The notes under the pieces are model-generated. The model was given only the letters and a program-made list of their open reading frames with translations. It had not been told where the DNA came from and did no database searches. Below, in pieces: positions 1 through 12,105 of a stretch of DNA of 64,000 nucleotides (position 1 is the first letter of the stretch; every line of letters starts with the position of its first letter). The stretch lies in contig OX465288.1 in assembly GCA_949987695.1 (NCBI GenBank), forward strand, positions 35,663,604-35,727,603, read 5' to 3'. Origin of the DNA: Merzomyia westermanni (lineage: Eukaryota; Arthropoda; Insecta; Diptera; Tephritidae). The translations under genes and the position numbers were made by a program.

Positions 1-2030
1 TTGTGTTTATATTAAATATTTTGGAAATTAGCTCAAAATAAAACATTTAATTTCCCATTTTCGAAATAAATTTTACCACCAAATTGCAACTATGTGCCAG
101 AAATAGTCATCGTCATACTGGGCTCGCCGACTATTGAGAGCACAAAAATGACTGTAAATACAGTGTTCACTCAGAAGATTGCAAGTTTTAAAATCCAAGT
201 TATCTGTTCGTTAACGGTAACCTTATAAAACAGCTGATGCGACAAATCTTATGAGAAACAATGCAATCGATTATTGGCGATATATCGTAATTCCCTATCC
301 GTAACATAACCTTACCCGCCAATTGAATTTTGGGTTTTCTCCGTAACAGCTGATAAGCTTATTCGTTTATGATATTTATTTCGTATTTGTTTATTTTGCT
401 TAATTTTTTCTACTTTATTTGCTGAAATCATTGAGTATAAGGTTTTAGCGTTATCCAGCTGTTTTTGTTTACGACACCAATAATCGATGACAATATAGGG
501 CTGAACACATTGAATACGGTGACTGCAAACCATAGCTACAATAAAACAAATCTATTCGACAACTGTAGTCAAGCATTGGCTACTTGATTACAATGAAAGC
601 AGCAGCGACAGGTGTTAATTATCTTAAAAAGTAGCAAAGAATTATGGAAAAAGTACAAATTGTGTGAAAGATAAATATACCTTAATAAATAAAACTTATA
701 TTACATATTATTCACTCTTCCTTTCGTTTTTATTGACAAGAAGAAAACAACGTCACAATCAGTCGCTTGTAAAAATAGAAATAGATATAATCTGGCGACA
801 GCGGCATTCGTGGTTTGTAGCCATGTAGCTATGACGCGCTTAAAATAATGCTGTACATAAGAACGTGTGTAAAATTAATATGACAGATGGCGCTTTGCAG
901 TCGCCGTCTTGACTGTAATCAGGCCTTTTATCGTATAGCGATACGCCAACGCAACCAATGTTTTGCGCTTAAGTTGTGTTCATCGGTAAACACTTGCAAA
1001 CAACGTACCAGTATTTGCAAAAACTTTCAAGCTAAAGAGCTGTTACTTTCTTGTACTAATAGCTCAAAATTTGTTGTTGTTTTACTATGTCACGTTGAGC
1101 TGTTTTTCACTTACAAATCTTACGAATTGAAATTTTACCCGCAAAAACTTGTCATTGACAGAAGAATTTTTTCTGTCACTTCTGATAAAACTGTCAAAGG
1201 ATCAGCTGTTGTGCATTTAGCAAAAAATTGGCAACAAAATGTCTACAGTTAGTTATTTAAAAGGACCACCTAATATTTTGCATGCAGGTGCCAATTCCTT
1301 GAAATAAATTTATAGTTTTTCATTTTTGTTGTATTTTAAACTGTTAATCGTTTATATAAATTACCCTTCATTTCTAAATAACCCAAGAATTTGACAGAAA
1401 TTATATTTTTTACTAGAATCTCAGTTCTACTAGTTTAAGTCGAAAAAGTACGAGCTAGGATCTACCCTTTGCTTTCACGTTACAGAGACGTCACCGTACA
1501 TAGTCCACGCACAAAAAAAAAACAAGAGACCTTCGCGTGCCCCTGCACGGAAGCGAACAGAACGCGGGTTAAGCAGATTGAGGAAAGATATCATTACAAC
1601 CACAATTATGGCCGATGGACCAATATGAGTAAATAATATTTTTATTTTTTGGTAATAGAGAAAATTTGAATTTCTTAAAATTTTTATTTAGAAAAAATGT
1701 AGCTGCTCACTTTTTAAACGCATTTCTTTGATTGAGTAAGTTCAGCGATAGCATGAAGTTTTAGTCAGCGTCATCATGACCCTCGAAGATTAAAATGCTC
1801 CATAAAAAACAGGAGCAAGAACACTGCGCAAACTAAGCAAAACTTTGGTCAAAAAAGAGAGAGACAGATAAATTACTGGAAAATTAAACCTCGTTAGGCG
1901 TTTAGATTTGACTTTTGCTACGAGGCCGCAGGCAACTAAACAAGCAGCAAATACTGCGAAAATTTTGTTATTTTCACTAGAAAACCCGGTCACCTTTCGC
2001 TGTGTTTCAGAACTTATAATGCACTGAGGC
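1..2030. other. No gene recognised; AT-rich unique-looking DNA
   Basis: No protein family is recognisable here. Several CAGCTG E-box-like sites (near 229, 347 and 1203) and ATCGAT sites (near 267 and 483) resemble motifs of fly housekeeping promoters, but I see no gene that clearly uses them. An open frame of 121 codons at 887-1252 has no recognised domain. A fly-style start context, CAAA before ATG, sits at 1240 and opens a 22-codon frame; it is discussed as a weak first-exon candidate in the findings. Confidence 0.4.
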
Positions 2031-2430
2031 CGGCCTTAATCATTATATCTCCGAAACCAGTTAAGGTATGGAACTTAATTACATCGCTTATTGTAGTACG
2101 TTTTAGTACCTTTCCTTTAATACCCATATTGTGGTGACATATTTTGAGTCACCCAGGCCCACATTTTTTTCGTTAACTCCGAAACCGGTCGAGTTATCGA
2201 AATCAGGGATATCTCAAATCTTAAGTTAGACGTTTGGTAATATAATACTGAAAGTTGTATTAAATTAGGGTAAGCAGTTTTTGAGTGATGCGCGCCCAAA
2301 CATACAGACAGACAGACAAAAATTCTAAGAACTATTTATTTGGATGCTATTAGCTTAAAAATGGTCTCTCCTATCAATTTTTCTTGAATATCCGCAATGT
2401 ACAGACATCGATCTGTTGCCATTTTATTAC
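2031..2430 (+). repeat. Dispersed repeat family B, copy 1
   Basis: This copy aligns by eye with 34301-34740 on the same strand, with 6083-6340 reversed, and with a shorter piece at 13592-13760. Shared landmarks in order are TTAATTACATCGCTTATTG, AATACCCATATTG, a TTAAGTTAGACGT-type block, GAGTGATGCGCG, then a CAGACAGACAGACAAAAATT tract. No long open frame is conserved. It is probably a non-coding mobile element or the untranslated part of a retroelement; I could not find termini or target duplications. Confidence 0.6.
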
Positions 2431-5400
2431 ATATATGTATTAAGATGAGTTCTATAGCTTTTAACTCTATTGTATAACATTACTGATCACTCTCGTCTGA
2501 CTCTTTTCCACCTAATTACGCATAATTTTACACCACCAAACCTTATAATTATGAAACGTACTTTAAATGCGTATACGGCACATAACAAAGCCAAAAACAA
2601 GTTCACAGATAATAGAGTTACGGAGGCAAGCGAGCTGCTTAACAAGTTCGGCGAAATTTTTTGGCCAACAAATGAGCAAGCAAAAATTGCCCAAAAGCAT
2701 TCATTCAAATAAATAAAAAAAAAAACAAGCAGAAAAACGAAAAAGATAAATGAATGATTGTTGGGGAAAAACGATAAAACTGATAAAAAGAGAAAAACAC
2801 TAACATAAGCTACGCGAAGAAATCAAATACTCAGACTAGTGAACGGTAAAAGTTAGAGAGGTGATAGACGGTGAGACATGCATAGCGGTAGCGTAGTAGT
2901 TGAGAAACAGATCACTAAAGGCTTATCAATAAATTAGATAATTATGCTTTGAACGCGTCGCAAGAACGTGCGAAAAGAAATAAAGTAGAAAGAATACACT
3001 GTCATTTTCATTTTAAACAAGAAACAACAAAATTTATTCAGAACGCATGCAACTTTCTGCAAAATGTAAAAACAAAAACTTTAAAAAATTCAAAAAATTT
3101 GCATCAAGGTCATTTTGTTGCACTTCTAACAAAAACAAATCATTTTCAATATAAAAAAAAACGCACTCATTTTTGACGTTTCACAAGCGTGCTAGATATC
3201 AGCTGGTTTAGCAGTGCGCTCAGAACTTTTTGTCTGTTTTACATATTCGTAATGTATTGTAATGAATTAAGTTAAAATCACACGCTTTTAAGTAAAAACC
3301 AAGCAAAAAAGATTTTACAGCAGTTTAGAAATTGTATAACACATTTGTATAACTTTAATAACAAAAAGCGTTTATAACTTCGAAAGAGATTCTTAATTAC
3401 TCTGATTAAAATTACTATAATTGCTTCCATTCTTTTATTTATACTCATTTAAATTTTCATGCATTTTCATTCTTATTTAGAAAATTATAAATTATTCTCA
3501 AACATAAAAACAACACACACACTTTATTATTTGTGTACTTCCAATACGAAAAACACACGTTACGCACCGGAATCGCATAAAAAATCGTCGTCGAACACGT
3601 TATTACATACGATCGACTGCGACACGAGAACGCACAACAAACGACTGAAAATTGCAATTTTAAAAGTCACATATTAAACGTCAAACTATACGCTAACGAA
3701 TGCTTTACTCAAGCATAAACAAACGATATGCCGTGCAACGAACTAACCAAGCAATCCGATCTACACAATAAACGATCAACTTAAAACAACAAACAAACTT
3801 CAATAAGAACACAACACTTTGTTGTAAACATTTCTTGGCGCTCTTCTCGGATTTTACTTAACTCCCCAATTCCCCCACTCTACAACTAATCATACATATA
3901 CACCGATCATACGATTTTAACGTCATGCGACCTATAGATATGTCTCTAATGTGCTCACCTGTTGGCCATCATGAGCAAAACGAACCACATGTGAGGCAAA
4001 AGCGAACTCTCTTGAGCACAGTCGAGAAGTTAAGTCAGTGATTTCCACAAGCTAACATGTGTGAATGTGTTTGCTGAAATTTGTTTCAAACAAGGTGGCA
4101 CGAAATGAATCACTTTTCTTGAGGGGGGGGCTTAAGGTCGTTTTTTAATGAAAACTCTGAAATTTATCTGCGCGATAAAGACAGATTTTGTTCACGTTGT
4201 ATTTTATTTAATTATATTGAGGGGAAAAAAGTTAGAACATAGAGTTCACCACACTGTGTTGACCCATCCCCGTCGTTTAATATCTATATCTCGAAACTCC
4301 ATCCGCCACCAGAAGAAATTTCTATACACCGAAAACTCTACCACAATAGCAACAGCCCAACACTCTTATGCGTTCCGAAAAAAAAAAATGTTTTTCGACT
4401 CGTCCTACTCCATATAGTTGTAGTTTATCAATAGTAACTTTCTAACACCAAACTGTTTATGACTTTAGTAGTTTAAAAATTTGGAGTCCCTTCAGGTTAT
4501 GCCGGAAAAAGTGAAAAAAAATTTTTTTTTATTTTTAAATTCAGGAAAATCTGAGAATTGATAAAAATATTATTTTTTTTAAATTTGACGTGATACAGAC
4601 ATTTCCACGAGTCTGCCTGCAAAAATTCAGCTCGATTGGATCACGGAAACAGGGTTAAAAATCGATCCAAAGTCTTTCACACAGGCGGACAGACGGACAC
4701 TATGAACTTTATACTTTATACATAAAAAAAAAATTCTGACGTGTACATGAAAATCACGGATACACCTGTATTTTTATTTTTTCTCCCCTTTCCGAAAAGG
4801 TATATTTGGTTCATAGGACAGAATGTGTGTAACGCGGTGCAATCAACGATTAGCTCCAGTTCTTATTCACGCTTTTCACCTCACGGAACTTTTCATGGTC
4901 ACGGCCGTGCAAAAAATGTGATTAGTCTACGATGAATCCGGGAGCATTCGACCAATACCAGTTTTGATCTCTTCGGTCGGACAAGTTCACTTTCAACCCC
5001 TAAAAGTAGGCTACAGAATTTGAAATCGAATTACCCCAACTATGCCTATAACGGATTAGTTGGGATCAATTTTAGCGCACTGTAGACCAAAGGTATCGAT
5101 CGCGGCTCACCCTTTTTAGAGATCAGTCGCACGATTTTATGCAGGGAGACTAAATCCTCGTCCAACATGATGTCAGACATCCCAGCTATCTAAGCTTTGA
5201 TGTTATGGAGCGCGAGTAGCTTATTTAAATTAATTATTGTTTATTATTTGTTCAGGGAGCACTTGTTACATAGGGACAACCTTTGAGTAATATTAAAGAA
5301 TTTTTTTGAAATTTAAATTATTTGTTCTATATGTTACCCTTGTACTCGTATGTATGCATTGGGAAAAGCTCTTTCAGCTCTGAGGTATTAGTACGAGATT

Positions 5401-6082
5401 GGCTTCGTGATTTTCGCTGTGAAAACCCCCGATTTGAAATTGCAAACATGAGCTATATCTTTTGAATATATCATAAGCTGGTTGCGAATTACAATAGCAT
5501 GCAAGGCAAATTAAATAGAGAAAAGAAATGATCCAAGCTTATAGCGCTTAAACACAAGTCGACGGCACCGCACTACCAACTTTCAAGCACCTTCAAAAGT
5601 GAAGAGATAAAGTAATGCTCTTCCCAACTTACAAATCAATACGACAGTCGAACTCATTTCAGACAGTGGGCCCGTTAACTGCTTCACGAGTGTGTCTAAG
5701 TTACTAAATAAGGTTTGATAGTTAGTTTTCTGTCAACAGCAAGATGTAAGCGACAAGTTCAAGCCCTGTGATCATTGTAGTGTCTTACAAGGGGACTTCG
5801 CATTAATCAAGGATACAGTGGATTGGATGCTTCCTAGTGCTACTACAGTAAGGAAATTCAGTATTTAATCGAGCAAGTCACTTTTAAGGCCCTGACGGTG
5901 GAGGTACTTCGTCCTTGAGTTACTAAGATCTCTGGTTGACTTATCCTTCGTTGTCGTGGCCTAGCCACCTTATCATTGAATTTACCACGATTCACGCCGT
6001 TGACAAATCGAGAAGGGTGAGAACGGAGAAGTTTTCTCTCGAATACTACAAGCACCACCCCATCTATTTTATTTGACATAGG
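2431..6082. other. No gene recognised
   Basis: AT-rich sequence with scattered short open frames, none of which shows a known domain or fly-like coding structure. Around 4600-4710 there is a short block ending in GCGGACAGACGGACA, resembling the tail of family B but too diverged to call. The stretch at 4940-6080 is less AT-rich than its surroundings and could be old retroelement sequence, but no reverse transcriptase or RNase H motif is visible. Confidence 0.4.
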
Positions 6083-6340
6083 ATAGGAGGGATCGTTACT
6101 AAGCCAATAGAATCTAAATCAACAGTTTTTAGAATTTTTGTCTGTCCGTCTGTATGTTTGTGCGCGCATCACTCAAAAACTGCTAAATGGAATTGAATGA
6201 AAATTTCACCGTTTTATTACTAGGCATCTAACTTAACATTTAAGATATCGCTTATTTCGATACCTAGACCAGTTTCGGAGATATCGAAAAATATGTTGAC
6301 CAAGGTGACCCGAAATGTGTTGGTACAATATGGGTATTTT
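6083..6340 (-). repeat. Dispersed repeat family B, copy 2 (reversed)
   Basis: Read on the minus strand this shows the family B order: the pyrimidine-rich inverse of the CAGACAG tract near 6140, GCGCGCATCACTCAAAAACTG near 6162, the TTAAGTTAGATGC block near 6225, CGATATCTCCGAAACTGG near 6275, and a final AATACCCATATTG near 6330. It is shorter than the copies at 2 kb and 34 kb. Confidence 0.55.
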
Positions 6341-7302
6341 TTGCATATTTTAATTTTTTTCGCATATGTGCATATTTTTTGCTTATTCTTACATATTTTT
6401 CTAAGTAATTTTTTCCTTTTTTTTTCGAAATACTAACGTAACACAATCATATGAATATTTTTTAGTGATGCATGTCATAAAAATTTAATTAAAGTGGTGT
6501 GATGACTTGTATCTGGAAGGAACTAATTACGTAGTATAACAAATTTATTTCTACTATTATTGTAACAAAGAATTCATAGTGGTTTTCAAAAATTATATAC
6601 GATGTCCTTAGATCATTTCCGCTGAACATACTTAAAGTCCAGAGGAATATTGCTACTTAGCTTAGTATTTATGTTTACACATTACTCTCCACCAGCAGTG
6701 CTTCCGTTGGTAGGTTCCAGACTGGTTCTTCAAAATTTATAGCGGTTTCGGTTTCAAAAAAAAACAAAAAAACAGAAATTTGTGCATTAAAAAAATGTGG
6801 TTGAATAAAGTGGTTGAAATAGGTTTAATTTTTTAGAATTATTTCCTAAGGATGTAAGAAAATAATATAATTAATCGCTTCAGAAAGTTTGACTTACTAG
6901 TTTGATTTAATTTGATTTTATTAACAAAATTACTTTATTTTGAGTTAACTTCATTCCTCGTACATAGCTAAAAACCTCAGCGAATTTACTTAGCAATATG
7001 AGAAAACCTACAAATGTCGTATATTCTGTATAATTACAAATTTATATGCAGTTCGAAATCGATGCCAAATTGAAGGGTACACCAGTGATGACGGTGCTCA
7101 TAAAACCGGCAAAACTTGGCGGTCAAGACACCAGCATATTGAGAGACAAAACAACCAGCATTACATGAATTAAGTGCCTTAAAGAAATAATATAGCAATC
7201 AATTGGTCGATAGTATTTGAATCACAATTAAGATCAATTAAATTTGATGAGGAGTGCAACAGAGGCCTTACATATGCACGGGGTTAAAAACATACATACA
7301 TA
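6341..7302. other. No gene recognised
   Basis: Low-complexity AT-rich sequence up to the TA target of the DD41D element at 7303. Nothing coding or structured stands out. Confidence 0.4.
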
Positions 7303-8591
7303 CAGGGTGTTTTTTTTACAGGTTTGTTTTTCGAATAGAGATAAAACTGGCATTTTGTGGTCAAATCTGGCAACTCTAATGTCATTTATGTTCAGTTTGG
7401 TTTGCCATTTCATCATGAACAGGTTGACAAAAGAACAACGCTTGCAAATCGTGCAAATTTATTTCGAAAATAATGGTTCAGTTCGCGAAGTTTACCGTGA
7501 GCTCCGTCCATTTTATGGTCGACATAATCGTCCATCAGAGCAATTAATTCGGTTAACCATGGATCGTTTTCGCACTACGTTTACTCTATGTGATAATACG
7601 CATCCGCAGAGACGTCGAACAGTGCGCACCGAAGAAACAATTGCCGCTGTAGAGCAAAGTGTTGAAGAGGACCCGAATTAATCGATTCGCCACCGTGCAC
7701 AGCAATTGGAGCTTTGTCCATCAACTTTATGGAAGATTTTGCGCAAAGATCTTGGCTTGCGACCTTACAAGATCCAGCTTGTGCAAGAATTAAAGCCGCG
7801 AGACCATGCAATGCGTCGTGATTTTGGTGTATGGGCCGAAAATGAGATTGATTTCGATGCTGATTTTCATCGCAAAATTTTGTTCAGTGATGAGGCTCAT
7901 TTTTGGTTGAATGGCTACGTCAACAAGCAAAATTGGCGCATTTGGAGTGAAGAGAATCCACATGAGACCCTTGAAACGCCATTACATCCACAAAACCTGA
8001 CTGTTTGGTGTGCTCTATGGGCTGGTGGAGTCATTGGGCCATACTTCTTCCGCAATAATGCTGGAGAGGCAGCTACCGTTAATGGAGACCGGTATAGAGC
8101 CATGATAACCGACTATTTTGTTCCCGAATTGGATGGCATGAATGTGGATGAGTTGTGGTTCCAACAAGACGGCGCTACATGCCACACAGCGCACGTCACA
8201 ATCGATTTATTGAAGGAAACATTCGATGAGCGCATAATTTCGCGGAATGGACCTGTCAATTGGCCACCAAGGTCGTGTGATTTGACACCATTGGATTATT
8301 TTCTTTGGGGATATGTGAAGTCGCTCGTCCACCAACAAACCAGAAACGTTAGGGGAATTGGAAGCCAACATTCGTGGCGTTATTGCCGACATACGGCCCC
8401 ATATGCTCGAAAAAGTGGTTGAAAATTGGACCTGTAGAATTGGCTTTATTCGGGCCACATGCCCGAAATCATATTTAAACATTAATGGCATAAAATTATC
8501 CTTCCAATAAAGCCAAATTGATGGACCTTAAAACGATTTTCTTGTGTTTTATTTCAATTCGAAGTTCTATACCCCTAAAAAAAACACCCTA
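7303..8591 (+). mobile_element. DD41D Tc1/mariner-type transposon, full length but defective
   Basis: About 1289 bp bounded by TA on both sides (7301-7302 and 8592-8593). The ends are imperfect inverted repeats: the left begins CAGGGTGTTTTTTTTACAGG and the right, read inward, begins TAGGGTGTTTTTTTTAGGGG. The single gene inside is a DD41D transposase with one stop and one frameshift. The near-full length and few lesions suggest a fairly recent insertion. Confidence 0.9.
7415..8510 (+). pseudogene. DD41D transposase, broken by one stop and one frameshift
   Basis: This encodes the transposase that would cut and paste the surrounding element. The likely start is the ATG at 7415, where MNRLTKEQR opens an N-terminal helix-turn-helix region; a second one follows around RTVRTEETIAAV. 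An in-frame TAA at 7679-7681 (codon 89) interrupts the DNA-binding domain. The catalytic part is well kept: FSDEAHFWLNG holds the first Asp, WFQQDGA the second, and DLTPLDYFLWG the third. There are 41 residues between the second and third Asp, which defines DD41D. A frameshift near 8325-8340 moves the C-terminus to another frame, which then reads on through PETLGELEANIRGVIADIRP to the stop at 8508-8510. With these two lesions no functional protein is expected. The family is known from rosa-type elements of fruit flies; the exact lineage is inference. Confidence 0.9.
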
Positions 8592-9507
8592 TACAAGCAA
8601 TCAAGAAAAATTGCATTATTCCATGTTTATACTCGTATTAGTGCAATTTAGGTCATACATTTTATACAATAAATTCACATTTTCGCCTTCTTTTAATTTA
8701 GTTGAATATTTCCACAGCGTTGTTAGAAGTGTTTCATGCGAAATCAGGCGTTTTATATTGTATGGTCGTGGCATCGATTATTTTCGACGTTTAAAAAAAT
8801 ATTGACAGATACTAACGGGTTACAAACTAATGCAAAACTCAAATCTAAGTCATTTCATATTTTCATTAGTCCATAAAAACAACAAAACTCAAGAGCTCGA
8901 TGCAGTTAAAGCAACTAGTTGGGAACTTCCACACAACTAGTATAAATCACAAGCCCAACTAGTCAGCCAATTGTCTCTTTTCCATATAGGCAACTATCTC
9001 ATGCTAGTTCAAAATATACCAAAAATGATGGTAAGTGAAACTTAATTAAAATGGATCAGGGCATAGTGGATAGTAGCTAATGAACTAATTATTTTTATTT
9101 TTTATTAGTTAATAGCTGACCCTGCAAACTTCGTTCTCCCCAAAAACAAAAATATTTTTATTGAGAACATTCTCGGTTACATCGGTATTTTCATTTAATC
9201 GATCATTTGCAATTGTTCACAAGTTCAATTATGTATAGATTAAGTAAAACCCCGATTCTGTGAAAAAAGGAGTGAGTACCAAATACTCGTGGATTTTGAT
9301 GAATGAACATGTATATCCTGTACATAAATTTAATTAAATTAGACATCGCCCAGCGGTTGAAATTCACGCAAAATGCTATTATATTTTAGTTATTGACTGC
9401 TCCTTTCTTGGCCTTATTTCCATTCTCTTTTCAATGCTGTTTCTTTACTTTAATATATTTTTATTTTATTTGCTATTCTCTCTATTTAACAGTCTCTATT
9501 TTCAAGC
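8592..9507. other. No gene recognised
   Basis: AT-rich sequence. Around 8918-8970 the pentamer-like motif AACTAGT recurs four times within about 50 bp; similar ACTAGTT clusters occur near 33.93 kb and 36.02 kb. No coding potential is visible. Confidence 0.35.
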
Positions 9508-9840
9508 TATTTTATTTTATTTTGTTTCATATTATTTTATTTTGTTTTATTTTATTTTATTTTATTTTATTTTATTTTATTTTATTTCATGTTATTTTAT
9601 TTTATTTTACTTAATTAAATTTAATTTTATTTTATTTTATTTTTATTTTATTTTGTTTCATTTTATTTTATTTTATTTTATTTTATTTTATTTTATTTTA
9701 TTTTAGTTTATTTTATTTTGTTTTATTTTATTTTATTTTATTTTATTTTATTTTATTTTATTTCATGTTATTTTATTTTATTTTACTTAATTTAATTTAA
9801 TTTAATTTTATTTTATTTTATTTTATTTTATTTTATTTTA
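9508..9840 (+). repeat. TTTTA pentanucleotide satellite, left block
   Basis: Long runs of TTTTA with occasional variants. A longer unit containing TTTCATGTTATTTTATTTTA followed by TTACTTAATTTAA appears near 9585 and 9763, and again near 10347 in the right block. This shows duplication of whole sub-blocks rather than only slippage of the pentamer. Confidence 0.9.
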
Positions 9841-10142
9841 AAGTATTCATGAAACGAGCTCAAGGCCAAGAATAATAATTTTTCACTTTTTGGAATTTTT
9901 ATGAAAATTATTATTGTTTTTATTTATTAATAATCATTTTAATTAATTATTAAAAGTTTTTGGATTGAATAGAGTAGGAAAAATGTTTAGGGACAACTGC
10001 CATAGCTTTTCTTATAGATCCAAAAACTTTTAATAATTAATTAAAATGATTATTAATAAATAAAAACAATAATAATTTTCATAAAAATTCCAAAAAGTGA
10101 AAAATTATTATTCTTGGCCTTGAGCTCGTTTCATGAATACTT
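9841..10142. repeat. Perfect 125-bp inverted repeat with 52-nt spacer
   Basis: The left arm 9841-9965 and right arm 10018-10142 are exact reverse complements over 125 bp by my reading. The spacer is 9966-10017. Near the outer end each arm carries GAGCTCAAGGCC. The spacer, read directly, matches the reverse complement of about 27060-27125, so this hairpin is a rearranged relative of the element at 26.8 kb. A further match follows at 10150-10195. The perfect arms in otherwise decayed DNA imply recent formation or arm-to-arm gene conversion. Confidence 0.93.
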
Positions 10143-10194
10143 GAAAATGTACAGGCCGTAAATCAACAAAAATCGTTGGTATAAAAAAGCAATA
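10143..10194 (-). repeat. Fragment related to the 26.8-kb element
   Basis: ACAGGCCGTAAATCAACAAA and GTTGGTATAAAAAAGCAAT here match, on the opposite strand, two separated parts of the element at 26793-27125 (around 26876-26898 and 27005-27035). The material between those two parts is missing here. Confidence 0.5.
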
Positions 10195-10440
10195 TTTTAT
10201 TTTATTTTATTTTATTTTTATTTTGTTTTATTTTATTTCATTTCATTTCATTTTATTTTATTTTATTTTATTTTATTTTATTTCATTTCATTTCATTTAA
10301 TTTTATTTTATTTTATTTTATTTTATTTTATTTTATTTTATTTTATTTCATGTTATTTTATTTTATTTTACTTAATTTAATTTAATTTAATTTTATTTTA
10401 TTTTATTTTATTTTATTTTATTGTATTTTATTTTATTTTA
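10195..10440 (+). repeat. TTTTA pentanucleotide satellite, right block
   Basis: Same pentamer and same strand as the block at 9508-9840, including the longer unit around TTTCATGTTATTTTATTTTA near 10347. The hairpin at 9841-10142 therefore sits inside, or was duplicated along with, one satellite array. Confidence 0.9.
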
Positions 10441-10800
10441 TGTTGAATCGTAATGATTATCGGTTCCATAAATTATTTTCTTGAGAACCAATTAATGACG
10501 GATTACCATTACTTTAAATTTTTAATGATTATTTTCCAATTAATTAAAATAATAGTGAAAAATCATAATTTTTTACGACATTCAAAAAAATCAAAAATAA
10601 TCTAAAATAATTGAAACAAATTGTTTTGATTACTTTTGAATTTTTTTGATTATTTTGGATTATTTTCCTTATGGTTGTAAAACCACAAAAATAAACACAG
10701 CAACAATACTGAAAAAAATGAAAAAAATTTTCAAAATTAATTAATAATTGTCCTTTCTTGAAATACAATACAAATAATCATCGAAAATGAAATTTAATAA
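10441..10800 (+). repeat. AT-rich foldback repeat, copy 1
   Basis: Begins GTTGAATCGTAATGATTATC and continues with TTATTTTCTTGAGAACC, a block of repeated AATAATCAAAA and its complement around a centre near 10680, then AATTAATTAATAATTGTCC. The same order of landmarks is seen at 12106-12560, 19540-19992 and 21480-22072. No coding capacity is seen. It is probably a foldback or MITE-like element; termini are only roughly placed. Confidence 0.65.
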
Positions 10801-12105
10801 AATAACGCCCATATTTGATCTGTAGTGTGAAGGCGCTATTAATGTGTGTTTGTAAAAAAATCCGAGGCCACTTGTAAAAGCGGCACTGATAACATCGAAA
10901 GTAGTGAGAATCGTTCGATAATGAAGTGTCTAATTGTCAAATTGGCGGGCGCCAAGCCTATGAAGTGTCTGAGACATTGGCAGTGGCAGTGACAGTGAAT
11001 GGGGTATGTGGCTATGCATTCGTTATCACAACATTTACAGCTAGTAGAGTGCTACAGGTGCATAAAAGGTAGGTGCAGTGAATCAAAAATGTCACCAGCT
11101 TATTCATAAAAAGATATCGCCGCTTGCTTGTAACCAATGCAGTTTTCAGAAATTTTAAGGTATGAACTAAGTTAGAGCTTGGATTAATAAGGTCAGAGAG
11201 ATCATAAATAAGCAATTAATCCTTGAAAGGAAAGGATCCGCATATGTCTGGTCAATTCATAAAGTCTTGATACAACATAAGATGAGGAGGTGCGATGTTT
11301 GGTCGTCCTCAGTGATGCAATTGCACCTTAAGTGTCTGTGGCAGCTAGCAGTGTGTATGTGTGTAGTTTTTATCCAATTTGCAGAACCAACGCATACAGG
11401 TATAATCTATGAAAAGGTGGTAAGAACTACTCCGAAAATACTGCTACCGTTTTCTCGGGTACCCGCTTAGTATACAAATATATGTTGGGACCGTTTCGTA
11501 ATTGATATATATAATGAACATCCCTTGTGGACGGAACTGTTAAATATCCTTTTATACTCGCTTATAGCTATTTTTAATATACTCAAATTTTTTCCAAAGA
11601 AATTTCACCCAAGCTGGCCTATGAGTCCATTAAAACTTTACTATCACTAACACACAGCCTTGTTCTCTCATACCGACCTTCGACAATGTCATGGTCGTCC
11701 ATGGTCAATGATGTGAATGGGAACACACGCCCACAAAGCAATAATTTTTAACTAAGTGTATCAATCAGGGACAGAAAAGATTATGAATTTTATCAAAAAT
11801 TACAAAAATTTTAATTTTTGTATGATTTTATAATCAAAAACCACTGTAAAATAAATAACGAAATTTGCTTAAAAATTTTAACTTAATATCGGATTTGTTA
11901 AGTTTGATTATGTTATTTCAAACTTGGATGGTTATTAAAACACGAGAAATGTTCGGGTTAACTATTTCACCACTTTATTTTCCCAGTGATCAATCTCGCC
12001 AGAATAACCGGAAGTCCACCATCTTCATTTCTTCCATTTGTCTCATTTACAGTGATGTATTTTTCTTTATTCTATTACATTGGCTCACATGGTTGCATTT
12101 ATGAT
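10801..12105. other. No gene recognised
   Basis: Mixed-composition sequence with no recognisable domain. The open frames at 11012-11470 and 11865-12104 have no features of known proteins and are treated as chance. Confidence 0.4.

Noticed and set aside
887..1252. 121-codon open frame
   Set aside because: No recognised domain, no start context, and unremarkable composition for chance in this region.
7915..8103. Minus-strand frame within the 7.3-kb transposon
   Set aside because: Antisense shadow of the DD41D transposase.
9393..9706. Long phenylalanine/tyrosine-rich open frames
   Set aside because: They are translations of the TTTTA satellite, which lacks stops in those frames; the same occurs at 15687-15884 and 35619-35858.
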